In this document: positions 47,278 through 56,889 of the stretch, piece after piece
How positions within the stretch are numbered: position 1 is the first letter of the stretch
Layout of the letters: each line of letters opens with the position of its first letter
From: Bog-532 sp963775825
GTDB taxonomy: Bacteria > Actinomycetota > Actinomycetes > Streptosporangiales > Streptosporangiaceae
Direction: 5' to 3'
DNA length: 64,000 nucleotides
Assembly: GCA_963775825.1 (NCBI GenBank)
Contig: CAVZKY010000010.1
Location: 372,001 to 436,000 of the forward strand
Notes under the pieces: model-generated
Databases searched by the model: none
What the model saw: only the letters and a program-made list of their open reading frames with translations
Told to the model about the DNA's origin: nothing
Program-made: the position numbers and the translations under genes

Positions 47278-48054
47278 TCATGTCCGTGCTGGCAGCCCCG
47301 TCAGGCCGGCCGGGCGATCGTCGCAGGCCGGGTGTCCTGGCCCGGTGCTGTTTTCGGCATGCAGGCGCGGTCGCAGGCCGGCCGTGCTGGCGAGATCGGC
47401 TAGATAGCGAAGCCCTTCGATGTCAGGCCGCACGATCTGGCCCGGGCCGATGACCGCGGGGATCGCCTGACTGGGCAGCGCCAGCCACTCCTGCCGCCAC
47501 CGCCGGATCCGCCGCCACCCGGCTATGGTCAGCGGCCCGCCGTCCGGCGCGATCGTGCCGCCCGACCGGCGCACGATCCGGGCCATATCCGGATCCCGGA
47601 GCAGCAGGCTGGGAAACTCCGGGCTGGCCAGCCGGTCGGTGATGTCTTCCTGCGGCCACATCACCCCGGTGATCAGGCGGCGCACCTCGTAGGCGCTGCT
47701 GAGGTGCAGGCCCTGCACCCAGATGGCGCGGAACAGGCGGCGGCGCAGTTCATCGGCCACGCCGTCGCTCACCGCCTCGGCGTAGGCGGCCACCGCCGCC
47801 TTCGTGTTGCTGACCAGGACCGGGGGCCTGTCCGGCACATGCTCGCCGGGCAGGGCGAGCGAGGCCACCTCCGCAAGCTCCCGATCCCACGTGGCCCGGT
47901 CGCTGTCCGATCGGCTGCCGGTTACCGGCAGGCCGCGGTCGTGCTCAACGGCCCGCCAGTCCACTGCGACCCCCGCCCGGCTCAGCAGGTCAGCCCGCTG
48001 GCTGGCCAGGTACGAGTACGGGCAGTTGAAATCCCCATAAACGATCACCGTCAT
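47278..48054 (-). CDS. DsbA-family thioredoxin-like oxidoreductase
   Basis: 258 aa. TVIVYGDFNCPYSYLASQRA at the N-terminus gives a CPYS active site in a DsbA/2-hydroxychromene-2-carboxylate isomerase-type thioredoxin fold with helical insertion. GLHLSSAYEVRRLITGVMWP and the cis-Pro-containing PSQAIPAVIGPG follow. A single active-site Cys suggests a glutathione- or mycothiol-dependent isomerase rather than a disulfide oxidase. ATG 48054 is chosen because GGAGG is eight bases upstream; it is 35 bp after the ferredoxin gene, forming an operon with it. Confidence 0.82.
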   Translation of the reverse strand: MTVIVYGDFNCPYSYLASQRADLLSRAGVAVDWRAVEHDRGLPVTGSRSDSDRATWDRELAEVASLALPGEHVPDRPPVLVSNTKAAVAAYAEAVSDGVADELRRRLFRAIWVQGLHLSSAYEVRRLITGVMWPQEDITDRLASPEFPSLLLRDPDMARIVRRSGGTIAPDGGPLTIAGWRRIRRWRQEWLALPSQAIPAVIGPGQIVRPDIEGLRYLADLASTAGLRPRLHAENSTGPGHPACDDRPAGLTGLPART

Positions 48055-48089
48055 CACGGCCACCTCCATATCCATCGACGCTGCGGCGG

Positions 48090-48431
48090 CTATTCGCGCG
48101 GCGGGAGAGCGGTGACGAACGGAGTGTCTGCACCCACCACGCCAACCTTGGCAGCGCCGCCCGGCGAGCCGAGCGGCTCGCCGCGGCCGGGCAGCGGCTC
48201 GGCGAAGAACCGCGCGTTCTCCCCGGCGTACACCTGCCACTTATCCGGCAGGTCGTCCTCGTAATAGATCGCCTCCACCGGGCAGACCGGCTCGCAGGCC
48301 CCGCAGTCCACGCACTCGTCCGGGTGGATGTACAGCATCCGCTCGCCCTCGTAAATGCAGTCAACCGGGCACTCTTCCACGCATGCGCGGTCGAGCACGT
48401 CAACGCACGGCTCCCCGATCACGTAGGTCAT
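48090..48431 (-). CDS. fdxA: Seven-iron ferredoxin
   Basis: 113 aa FdxA. YVIGEPCVDVLDRACVEECP, then VDCI, ligates the [3Fe-4S] cluster; CVDCGACEPVCPVEAIYYED ligates [4Fe-4S]. The stretch IYEGERMLYIHPDEC is family typical. Cytosolic low-potential electron carrier, often induced in hypoxia or NO stress in actinobacteria. Promoter element B stands 33 bp upstream. First gene of a two-gene unit with the DsbA-like protein. Confidence 0.95.
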   Translation of the reverse strand: MTYVIGEPCVDVLDRACVEECPVDCIYEGERMLYIHPDECVDCGACEPVCPVEAIYYEDDLPDKWQVYAGENARFFAEPLPGRGEPLGSPGGAAKVGVVGADTPFVTALPPRE

Positions 48432-48464
48432 CGCGCATCCTCTCCGTCACGCATCCTGGTTACC

Positions 48465-48490
48465 TTATTTTAAACTATCTATATTGTGAA
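48465..48490 (-). promoter_or_regulatory. AT-rich promoter element B (copy 3), before fdxA
   Basis: Minus strand TTCAC-N10-GTTTAAAATAA. In addition TTGTTT (48496-48491) lies 18 bp before TAAAAT, compatible with a -35/-10 pair. Confidence 0.6.
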
Positions 48491-48580
48491 AAACAATGGT
48501 GACTACGCCAGGATTCCGTCCTGGATGAGCAGGGAGGGCTGGGGTTCTAGCGGGCCACCTGTACGCCTGGGCCGCGCCGC

Positions 48581-49310
48581 TTACCGCTTCCTGGCCATAC
48601 CGCCAAGAAGGAGCGCCCGGCCGGGTCGTGCTGGCAGCGGGCCGGCGCGCCAGCAAGCAGCATCGACAATGCCCGGCCGGACGAGCTCCAGGCTGTCGAA
48701 GAACCGGGCGATCTCCTCGCGGGAGCGGGGAACTGCCGGGGCGGTGGCCTGCGCGTACAGCTCTTGCACCTGCTTCACGGCGTCAGGGCTGAGGTCGTCG
48801 GTGGTGGCGTGAGAGATCACCACGACGCTGCCTGGCGCCATAGCCGCCTTGACAACGTCCACCAGCGGGTACGGCTGGTCCTCGTCCGGGATGAAATGCA
48901 GCACCGCGGTCAGCAGGATCACGACCGGCTCGCGGAGATCTATCTGGGCCCGCAGCTCCGGGTGGCCGAGGATGCCGTGGGGGTCGCGCAGGTCGCCCTG
49001 GATGGCGCAGACTCCGGGGTCTCCGCACGGCAGGGCTCGCGCATGGGAGACCACGACCGGATCGTTGTCGGCGTAGACGACGCGGGTCTCCGGAGCCAGT
49101 TCCCGCGCGACCTGGCCGGGATCACACATGGCGGGCAGCCCGGTCCCGATGTCGATGACCTGCCGGACGCCCACCTCGGCGACGGCGAACGGGAGGGCGC
49201 GGGCCAGGAAGTGCCGGTTCGCCCGTGCTGCTGCCTGCGCATCGGGCACCACGGCGAGCAAGTGCTCGGGGAAGCACCTGTCGTCTTCGTAATTGTCCTT
49301 GCCACCGCCT
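48581..49310 (-). pseudogene. SAM-dependent methyltransferase (PF04672 type), 5' truncated
   Basis: Family sequence GGKDNYEDDRCFPEHLLAVV, AAARANRHFLARALPFAVAE, VRQVIDIGTGLPAMCDPGQV (SAM motif I), VVYADNDPVVVSHARAL, ILLTAVLHFIPDEDQPYPLV. These actinobacterial S-adenosyl methyltransferases normally begin 25-30 residues before GGKDN. Here a TGA at 49311-49313 directly precedes it and the upstream residues are not homologous, so only an internal TTG at 49261 could initiate. The C-terminus is complete. Probably inactive. Confidence 0.7.
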
Positions 49311-49535
49311 CAGGGTCGCCCGGACCCGTTCCATGACCTCCGGATCCAGCGCCGCCCATCTCGATGTGCCCCACCGCAGCGATTTACTGGCCGGTGCCCG
49401 ACCTCCCGAGAACAGCTTCGACTCGGAGCTCACGCGGAAGGGGATCCGGCAATTCGTGGACAGGGTCGTGCAGGAGACCGGCCAGACGGCGCCTGTGGTC
49501 ACCGTGAGCGTGACCGCGGGGGGACACGACCCCGC

Positions 49536-50102
49536 TCAGGCGCCCGGGCCCAGCCGCGTAGCCGGGGAACGGGCACCGGCAGGCGGGTCCTTCAGCTCGA
49601 CGAAGATCACATGGGTGTTGGTGTCGCCGGTGTTGTGGCCCGAGTGCTGCTGGGCGGCGAGCCAGCATACCTGGCCAGCCGGCAGCCGCACGTCGGCGTC
49701 CCGGCCGTCGGCATTGAGCCGCCGCCGGAAGGAGCTCAGCGTGTACATGACGCTGTCCGGGTGCCAGTGCGGCGAGGTCGTAGCGCCCGGGGTGTCGCGG
49801 TATTCCAGCACGCGGACGCGGTCGTTCTCGAAGATCACCGTGTACAGCCCGGGGTTGGTGATCACCGGGTCCCGAGTCATCCTCCTGGCCCAGGGCGTCT
49901 CAGCAAGCTCGCCTGCCAGGCCGAGCGGCGGCCCGAAACCTGGCGGGGCGGAGAACTCCAGCAGGGTGCAGGCTCCCCCGGTCCGGGCACCGTCCGCCTT
50001 CACCCTCATGCGGGTGTCCAGGAACCACCACGCCGGGCCTTCGCCCGCGGTCAGGTGGTACCCGGGATCGGCGCGGTCCGCGCCGATGTGCCGGAGTGTC
50101 AT
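49536..50102 (-). pseudogene. Two cupin proteins fused by deletion
   Basis: Residues 1-60 are the start of one cupin (GEGPAWWFLDTRMRVKADGA, LLEFSAPPGFGPPL) cut before its second metal motif. From residue 75 a complete second cupin follows: MTRDPVITNPGLYTVIFEND, RVRVLEYRDTPGATTSPHWH, PDSVMYTLSSFRRRL, HSGHNTGDTNTHVIFVELKD, with His ligands. The second could be translated alone from ATG 49880 and may be functional. Such cupins are commonly annotated only as cytoplasmic proteins. Confidence 0.65.
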
Positions 50103-50389
50103 CACGATCAGCTGCCTCTCTGTCGGTCCGCGGGCCGGTCCTCGGCCGTTCCGGCCCGTCTTCCTTGGTAGCCGGGCGGCAAGGAGCCGGCGTGTGCTCG
50201 CGGTGCAGACCGGATGAAGCCGGCCTTCACGCCGCCTCCACGGCGGCTTCAGCCGCCCCTGCACGGCGGGGCTGTCCCATGACGCTCATGGGCGGCAGCG
50301 GCCGGGCACCAGCGTTCCCGATCCGGCCAGCCCGGCCGGACACGGCAGCGGCCAGCCAGGCCCGCCAGCCGCGGCGTCTTGTCGTCATC

Positions 50390-50885
50390 GCGATCCTCGC
50401 GGTGCAGGGCGTGAACGACCCGCGCGCGGCAAAGCCTGATCTTGCAGCCGATGCCGGGCTCATGCAAGCGCTGCGGCGCTGATGTGGTGACAAGATGTAG
50501 CGGTAGCCGGGTCAGGTACCGTTGGACGGCGAATGATCCGTAGCGGCCGCCGCGGGCTGATTATGCGACCGGTAGGCAGCATAAACGCCGAGCATCCGGC
50601 TGCCGAACAGCCACCCGCAAGCGGGCCGCGCCGCCCGCACCACGATCAGCACGCCCAGCCCGGCGGTCAGTCGGCTGCGGTGATGTTCCGGCAGAATTCG
50701 CGGTCCCCACCATGGCGCTGCCTGGTCGTCTCGTCCTGATCCACCCCAGGCGGTCCAAGCCGGCATCAGGCCCGGGTCCGCCTCCGCCGCCCGGGCCGTC
50801 AACACCGCCCCGCCCCAGTCTGGCGGACCCTGTCATCCGGCTCAATCCCGGCCTCCAGTTCCAGCGCCCCGCGGTGCCCCAGATG
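50390..50885. other. Unassigned stretch between cupins and narG remnant
   Basis: Minus-strand frames here read RLTAGLGVLIVVRAARPACG and WLFGSRMLGVYAAYRSHNQ (hydrophobic, possibly the end of a membrane protein) but no family could be named. It is the sequence now joined to the broken narG. Confidence 0.3.
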
Positions 50886-51733
50886 ATCAGGTAAGCGGCG
50901 TTCCACCAGTCCCCGGACTCCGGCACGTCGGTCTGGTCGCCGAACACCTGCGGGGAGGCGACCGGCATGTCGGCATACCAGTCGTAGAAGGACAGGATCG
51001 TCCCGCCGATCATCGACAGGAAGCGTGTCCCCGCCGCGTAGGAGACCTGCGACATCGCCGGGATCGGCGAGAACCCCACCACCCGGTCCGGGCCATAGGC
51101 CTTGACCGTGTGCACGTGCGCCGCGGCGATCAGCTCGGTCACCTCGGGCCAGGTGGACCGCACGAACCCGCCCTTGCCGCGGGCGTTCTTGTAGCGGGCG
51201 GCGCGCTCCGGGTCGCCGGTGATCTCGGCCCAGGCCGCGACCGGGTCACCCAGCCGGGTGCGGGCCTCCCGCCACGACTCCAGCAGCGGGCCCCGCACGT
51301 ACGGGTACCGCACCCGGGACGGCGAGTAGGTGTACCAGGAGAACGAGGCTCCGCGCGGGCATCCCCTGGGCTCGTACTCAGGTGAGTCGGGGCCGGTCGA
51401 GGGATAGTCGGTCTGCTGGGTCTCCCAGGTGATGATCCCGTCCTTGACGTACACCTTCCACGAGCACGAGCCGGTGCAGTTCACCCCGTGCGTCGAGCGC
51501 ACCACCTTGTCGTGCCGCCAGCGCTCCCGGTAGAATTCCTCGGCCCGCCCCGGGTCGGCCCGGTACACCTCCCGGTAATCCGGCGACGGCGTTCCCGGCA
51601 CGAAGAACTGCGCGGTGCGCAGCAGTTGCTCGACCGGCTCGCCGCCCGGTAGCAGCGGCGCGAGCAGCTCACGACCGCCATGACCGGCATCCGCCGGGTG
51701 GCCGTCCGCGCCGGCGGGCTGCCGTCCGTCCAT
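50886..51733 (-). pseudogene. Second narG, N-terminal fragment
   Basis: About 283 residues parallel narG at 23940, including ELLAPLLPGGEPVEQLLRTA, STHGVNCTGSCSWKVYVKDG (FS0 site) and FSPIPAMSQVSYAAGTRFLS, then stop at YLIIWGT. Residues differ at roughly one in eight positions from the intact copy, so it is an old paralogue, not a recent duplication. The remaining 950 residues and narHJI are missing. Start ATG 51733. Confidence 0.92.
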
Positions 51734-52187
51734 GCCCGATCGCGCGCGCTCGCCTTGGTCACGCCACCACCTCGTCAGCTCTGGATCAGCACCGCCACGC
51801 CTGCAATTCCCTAACACCTTCCCTTGTTCCCGCCCGCTGTCACGAGCTTCGACAACCCAGGGAACCCTGCGGTGTCCTGGGACGGTAGCGGCCGGGGTTG
51901 CGGTTTTCTTTCAGACCGCGCCAGGGTCGCCGCGGCCAATCCGCAATGGCGGCCTGCTACGGTGATCGCCTGCGATCTCCAGTTACCAGGTCATTACATT
52001 GCGGTCCAGGATGTGCACAATCAGGACGCGCCCGCCTGGGAGAGTTACACTAAGGCCGGGCGCTGCGTTTCTTTCCCGGGGAGTTCAGGCACCGGTCAGC
52101 TGCGTTCGTGACGCGGCAGGATCACGTGTCTGTGCTGTGCCGCGGCCATTTCAGTTTGTCAGCAGGACGCCGCTTCCGTGGCAGTGC
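51734..52187. other. Intergenic stretch without a supported gene
   Basis: Upstream region of the narG remnant and downstream of the BTAD regulator. An imperfect CCCAGGG/CCTGGG repeat near 51860 is visible; no gene recognised. Confidence 0.35.
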
Positions 52188-55100
52188 TCAGCAACCGGTC
52201 AGCTCGCGCAAGCGCGGCACCAGGATCAGGTAGCCGCCGTCCTGGACAGCGCCCAGGGCCTCTGCGGCGGCCGCGCGGCACGCATTGTCGTCGCCGCGGG
52301 CTGCCAGCAGTTCAGCGTGCGCCCAGCTAGCCTCATAGCGGGTGAGCGGGGTGCCCGAGGAGAGGGCGGCCTGGACGTGCGGGGCGGCGTCAGCTGGGCG
52401 TCCCTGGCGGGCCAGGCAGGCGCCCAGCCGGGCCGACGCCCAGCCGGCGAAGAAGGGGTTTCCCTCAGCGGCGCGCAGTGAGCGCCGGTACGCGGACTCC
52501 GCGCGGTCGGGGATCCCGGCGGTGTCCCACGCGATGCCGAGTCCGCGGAGCGCGGCAGCGGTACATGCCGCGTGCGGGATGCGCGTGGCGATGCTCAGCG
52601 CTTCCTCGGCCGACTCGGCCGCCTCGCCGGCCCGGCCGGCGACCGCAAGCGCCTCGCTGCGGCGCCACAGGCACTCGCTGCGGATGGCCGGGTAGCCGCC
52701 CGCTTCCGCCCAGGCGAGTGCTTCGTCGATCTCTGCCAGGCCGGCGTCCGGTTCCGCCCGGAACGCGAGGACGTGACCGAGGGTGGCGCGCGGGCTCCAC
52801 AGCCGGAACACTTCCGCCGGCGTGACGGGGAGGCGGGCCAGGTGGCCAAGCCGGATGACGGCTTCCAGCAGCCGCCCGCCCATGTAACTGGCCATGGCCT
52901 GCCAGTAGAGCAGCCGGGCGCTGCCGTGAGGGTCGCCCGCCTGCTCAAGCAAGCGGCTGGCACGCATGAAACGGCGCTCTGCCCGGGCGAGGTTTCCGGC
53001 CGGCAGGTCGATGATCGCTGCGGCTGCGAGGGCCTGGCCCAGGGCGTCCGGCCGGCCCCGGGCCTCGGCGATCGCAAGCTCGGCCAGTTCCTCGCCGCGG
53101 TCCACGCTGGCGGATCTGGCCTCGAGGATGGCCAGCTCGGCCAGGACACGGGAGCGGCCCCCCGCATCGCCGGAGTTCTCCAGCGCTCCTTTCAGATCGG
53201 CGCGGGCTTCGGCGAGCATGCCGCGGCGGCGGTGCGCTTCGGCGCGCGTCTCGAGCAGCATCGCGCGGGCCGGGGCGGGCGGCTCCAGGGATAGTCCCGT
53301 ATCTGCCAGCCGCGCCGCCTCATCGTCGGAGAGCCGCTCGAGCTGGCGAGCCGCGGCGGTCGCGTAGGCCACGGACGCTCCGCTGCGGTCGCCGCTGGCC
53401 AGCAGGTGACCGGCGACCTCGGCGGCATCGGCCGCGCCCTGTTGCAGCGCCTGGGCGAGCAGCGCGTGAAAGCGCGCCTTTCCGGCTGGGCGGAGTGTGG
53501 CCGCGAGCGCCCGCCCGGCCAGCTCGTGGCCGAGGACCCAGCCGTCGGGCCCGGGCTGGGCAAACCCGGCATCCGCCAGCCCCTCCAGGTCACCCAGCAC
53601 GTCGCGCAGGTCCCGTCCGGTTGTGCCGGTGAGCAGCGCGGGTGGCGCGGGGCGGCCCAGCAGCGCCAGCAAGATCAGCAGTTCGTGCCCTGGCGGGGGC
53701 AGCCGGGCGAGCCGGGTGCAGATCAGGTCGCGCATCCCCGCGCTGGCGGCCGCCCGTGCGCGGGTGACGTCGGCTTGCGGTCCGAGGCGCCAGCCGCGGT
53801 TGCCGTCGCGATGGATGGCCCCCTGGGCCGCCAGCGCCGCGATGATCTCCGTGACCGCGAACGGGACGCTGCCGGCCGCATCCATGATGATCCGGGCCAG
53901 GACAGGGTCGCTGAAAAGGCCGCGCAGCGCCTCATCGGGCAATGGCCCGAGGGTGATCTGCTCAACCAGCGCGGCCGGGATGCCGAACGCCTCAGCCGCT
54001 GAGAAGCGTGCCGCCGTCCCGCCCGGCAGGTATGCGGCCGCCAGGCTGAGGCGGTCGCAGCGGCGCAGCAGCAGGCCCAGCAGGTCACGGCTGGCCGGGT
54101 CGGCCCAGTGCAGGTCGTCGACCACGACCAGGCAGCGCGATCGCGTCATGGCGCCGATCAGGCGCTCGGCGCCCTGGAGGGCGGACGCGTGGCTGGCCTC
54201 GCCGGCGGCCGGGACCGGCGCGGCGCCGGCTAGTTCCGTCAGGCCCGGGACGTGGCTCGCGAGCGCGCTGGCCTCTATGCCGGGCAGGCGGATAACGTCC
54301 GGGTCTGCTAGTTCCCTGGCCTGGCACAGCAGGCGTCCCGCCAGCGACCACGCCTCGTCCCGGTCAGGGGCGAATGCCTGGACGGCCAGCACGGGCACCC
54401 GGACCAGCCGGGCCGCCTCCGCCAGCAGCCGGGACTTGCCGGCTGCGCCCGGGCCGGTGATCACGACCACGCGGGGCCCGTGCCCGGCGGCCGCCGCCAG
54501 GATCGCCGCAACCTCGTCGTCGCGGCCAGTGAAGGGCCCGGGCAGGGGAGGGCGGATATGGCGGCTGACGGGTCCTGGCTGTGGTCCGGCTGGGACCGGC
54601 TCGCCCCGCAAAATCCGCTGGCGCAGTTCCCGGGCAGCCGCAGAGGGGGCCAGTGCCGCCTCGCTTGCCAGCCGCCGCCGGAACGAGTCGAATGCGGCCA
54701 GCGCTCCGGCCTGGTCGCCGCTTGCGGCCAGCGCCTGCACAGCCAGCACTGCCGAGGATTCGCGCAGCGGCTCCCGCGCGAGCGCCTGCCCGGCCCACGT
54801 GGCCGCCTCAGCCGGGTCACCGGTGCGCAGGGCGGCTGCGGCAGCCCCTTCCAGGGCTTCCAGCAGGCTCAGCGACAGGCGCCGCCGGTCCTCTTGCGCC
54901 CACTCCGCGTACGTGTCCTCCGCCAGCGGTTCGCCGGCCCAGATGCCCAGGGCGTCCCGGAACGATGCAAGCGCCTCGCGTGGCTGCCCGGCCAGCCTGG
55001 CACGGCCGGCCCCGACCGCGGCGAGGAACGCCTCGGTGTCGACCCAGCACCGGCCGCCGCCGGCCAGGGTGTACCCGCCGGGGCCGGTCTGGATCAGTGT

Positions 55101-55361
55101 CCGGTCATCCAGGGCGCGGCGGATCCGGCTGACCAGCACCTCGATGTTGCCCCCCGGGTCAGCCGGGGGATGTGCCCGCCAGAGCGCGTCGGCGATCACG
55201 TCCTTTGAGACCAGCGTGCCCCGGCGCAGCGCAAGCAGCCGCAGCAGCTGCTGCGGGAGGCGGCCGCCGAACGCGCGCGACGGGATCTCTTCCGGGCCCG
55301 CCAGCACCGCGAAGCGGCCCAGCAGCCGGATCCTGGTTACGGCGGCCCCTGCAGGCAGCAC
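52188..55361 (-). CDS. BTAD/SARP-type regulator with AAA ATPase and TPR domains (AfsR-like)
   Basis: 1057 aa. Residues 8-100 form an OmpR-type winged helix (IRLLGRFAVLAG, LVSKDVIADALWRAHPPADP and NIEVLVSRIRRALDD). Residues 105-250 are the BTAD bundle (LAGQPREALASFRDALGIW). About residue 280-650 is a STAND ATPase with Walker A VVVITGPGAAGKSRLLAEAA and Walker B CLVVVDDLHWADPASRDLLG. The rest is TPR-like helices. Such proteins integrate a signal via the ATPase/TPR part and activate secondary metabolism or stress genes. Start GTG 55361. Intact, unlike most neighbours. Confidence 0.9.
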   Translation of the reverse strand: MLPAGAAVTRIRLLGRFAVLAGPEEIPSRAFGGRLPQQLLRLLALRRGTLVSKDVIADALWRAHPPADPGGNIEVLVSRIRRALDDRTLIQTGPGGYTLAGGGRCWVDTEAFLAAVGAGRARLAGQPREALASFRDALGIWAGEPLAEDTYAEWAQEDRRRLSLSLLEALEGAAAAALRTGDPAEAATWAGQALAREPLRESSAVLAVQALAASGDQAGALAAFDSFRRRLASEAALAPSAAARELRQRILRGEPVPAGPQPGPVSRHIRPPLPGPFTGRDDEVAAILAAAAGHGPRVVVITGPGAAGKSRLLAEAARLVRVPVLAVQAFAPDRDEAWSLAGRLLCQARELADPDVIRLPGIEASALASHVPGLTELAGAAPVPAAGEASHASALQGAERLIGAMTRSRCLVVVDDLHWADPASRDLLGLLLRRCDRLSLAAAYLPGGTAARFSAAEAFGIPAALVEQITLGPLPDEALRGLFSDPVLARIIMDAAGSVPFAVTEIIAALAAQGAIHRDGNRGWRLGPQADVTRARAAASAGMRDLICTRLARLPPPGHELLILLALLGRPAPPALLTGTTGRDLRDVLGDLEGLADAGFAQPGPDGWVLGHELAGRALAATLRPAGKARFHALLAQALQQGAADAAEVAGHLLASGDRSGASVAYATAAARQLERLSDDEAARLADTGLSLEPPAPARAMLLETRAEAHRRRGMLAEARADLKGALENSGDAGGRSRVLAELAILEARSASVDRGEELAELAIAEARGRPDALGQALAAAAIIDLPAGNLARAERRFMRASRLLEQAGDPHGSARLLYWQAMASYMGGRLLEAVIRLGHLARLPVTPAEVFRLWSPRATLGHVLAFRAEPDAGLAEIDEALAWAEAGGYPAIRSECLWRRSEALAVAGRAGEAAESAEEALSIATRIPHAACTAAALRGLGIAWDTAGIPDRAESAYRRSLRAAEGNPFFAGWASARLGACLARQGRPADAAPHVQAALSSGTPLTRYEASWAHAELLAARGDDNACRAAAAEALGAVQDGGYLILVPRLRELTGC

Positions 55362-55560
55362 GCTGGCACCGGGGGATCCCCCGTCGCGGCGCTCGCCGCC
55401 GGTTGCGCGGCCCGCATCATGCTTCCGGCAGGCCCGCGAGGATCGGCGAGGACGCTCACCACTCCGCCAGCGGAACGGGCAGGCCAGGTGCTGGGAGGCA
55501 AGCGCGCGTGCTGCCGGCGAGGGGCCCGCCCAGCAACGCTCCGTCCATCTGTCCCCTGTC

Positions 55561-55609
55561 CTGCCAAGTCATGACGTCAAGTGTCCTGCCGAGTCATAGC
55601 GCCAAGGGG
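55561..55609 (+). repeat. Two 24-bp direct repeats, 25-bp period
   Basis: CCTGCC[A/G]AGTCAT followed by a CG-CAAG end occurs twice (20 of 24 positions equal). Such tandem subterminal repeats are typical of IS21-type element ends, but no istAB genes are present. Confidence 0.4.
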
Positions 55610-55625
55610 AACCTTCCCCATGGCG
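55600..55625. terminator. 12-bp inverted repeat hairpin
   Basis: CGCCAAGGGGAA pairs with TTCCCCATGGCG around CC (11 of 12). Located 76 bp after the hemerythrin-DUF2249 stop; could terminate it or form part of an insertion-element end. Confidence 0.45.
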
Positions 55626-55700
55626 CAGGAGTGCAGAGGTCCAGCCTCGAGTGATCAGGATGCGGCCGCACGTGAGAGCCGCAGCGGCGAGGCGCACGGC

Positions 55701-56549
55701 TCAGCCTCGATCGCCGGCTGCTGGATCCCGGCCCATCCGGCCGGCGGCCGCCCTCGCCGTCCCGCTCATCCGCGGCCCGGGCCTGCCGCGCACCGCTGGC
55801 TTCTGCCGGTCCGGCTGGCGGATGACCCGCACCCGCCAGCAGTCCGGCCCTTCTTCTACGTAGGCGAACCCGTAGCCGCCCGGGCTGATCTCATCCATCC
55901 GCCGCCACACCAGCCAGGGATCACGGCCAGAGCGTAGCTCCACCTGCTCGCCGCGGCGCAGCCGCAGCAGCCGGTCCGTGGCCGCACCGATCACCTGGCC
56001 GGGGGGAAGCGCGTCCAGGTCGATCACCGGTCCCTCGGTGAGCGGATACCACTCATGCGGATGCCCGCCGAGGCCGGTGACGGCCTGCGCCTGACCCGGC
56101 ACGCCGCCCGCTGCCAGCAGCCTCTCCTCGGCGGCGAGATGGCGCTCAAGCTGGCAGACGAGATCCCGGATCACCGTGGCGAGCCAGGCGGAGGACCAGG
56201 TGCCATCACCGGCAGCCGCGCGTTCCAGCGCCTCGGTGGCCTCGCGCAGGCGCGCATGGTCGCGGCCCAGCCGGCCCCGGCCCGCGGAGGCGCCGAGGCC
56301 GGCGAACAGCAGCATCTCCTCGTCTTCGGCCTGACGCAGCACCTCCACGCGGAGGTAGCCGAGCAGGCGCCGCAGTTCCCGGGCCGGCCAGCGGCTCTGT
56401 GCGGCTACCGCCAGCACGTCCTCGGCCCGGATGGCTACCTGGTCCAGCAGCAGCGCGTGCTCGTCGGCCAGCGTGAGCGGCCGGCCGCCAAGCGCGCCCG
56501 CGGCCGCATGCAGCTGTTCCTCTCTGGGTGGGTCGTGCATGGTCTTCAT
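55701..56549 (-). CDS. Hemerythrin-like domain fused to DUF2249
   Basis: 282 aa. Residues 20-150 form a four-helix hemerythrin-like bundle with DEHALLLDQVAIRAEDVLAV, RQAEDEEMLLFAGL, GRDHARLREATEAL and QLERHLAAEERLL (His/Glu ligands in DEH, DEE, DH, ERHLAAEE). Residues 170-250 are DUF2249: VIDLDALPPGQVIGAATDRL, DPWLVWRRMDEISPGGYGFA, YVEEGPDCWRVRVIRQ. Both modules are associated with NO or oxygen sensing or repair in anaerobic metabolism. ATG 56549 follows GGAAGGGG; promoter element B is 23 bp upstream. Confidence 0.85.
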   Translation of the reverse strand: MKTMHDPPREEQLHAAAGALGGRPLTLADEHALLLDQVAIRAEDVLAVAAQSRWPARELRRLLGYLRVEVLRQAEDEEMLLFAGLGASAGRGRLGRDHARLREATEALERAAAGDGTWSSAWLATVIRDLVCQLERHLAAEERLLAAGGVPGQAQAVTGLGGHPHEWYPLTEGPVIDLDALPPGQVIGAATDRLLRLRRGEQVELRSGRDPWLVWRRMDEISPGGYGFAYVEEGPDCWRVRVIRQPDRQKPAVRGRPGPRMSGTARAAAGRMGRDPAAGDRG

Positions 56550-56572
56550 GACAGCCCCTTCCTTCCATCATT

Positions 56573-56598
56573 TTATTTTTAACAAATGACTTAGTAAA
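56573..56598 (-). promoter_or_regulatory. AT-rich promoter element B (copy 4), before hemerythrin-DUF2249
   Basis: Minus strand TTTAC-N10-GTTAAAAATAA, with TTGTTT (56604-56599) at the same offset as in front of fdxA. Confidence 0.6.
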
Positions 56599-56889
56599 AA
56601 ACAAGAGGCCGGGCGCGGATTCCAGGCGGGGCCGGCGCAGTCAGGGAAAGCAGTCCCGGTGGCGCGCTGCCCGCGCGCCCGGCGGCTGGGGGATCCCGCG
56701 GTGGCTACGGTACGCCACGCGACAGCCCCGTCCCTGCCGCTTCCCGCCGACGCACTGCCGAGTGTCCCTGCCGTCACCTCGGCCAGCCGGACGCGCCGGC
56801 CAGCCGCGCTCATAAGACCCCGCGCCGCCTCGCCCTGGCCTGGCTGGCGGTACTGTCGGCTTAGCCGCCGCGCGGGGCGGACGAGACGG

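Noticed and set aside
53497..55599. 700-codon plus-strand frame opposite the BTAD regulator
   Set aside because: Ser/Arg/Pro-rich antisense frame without motifs; regulator domains on the minus strand are intact.
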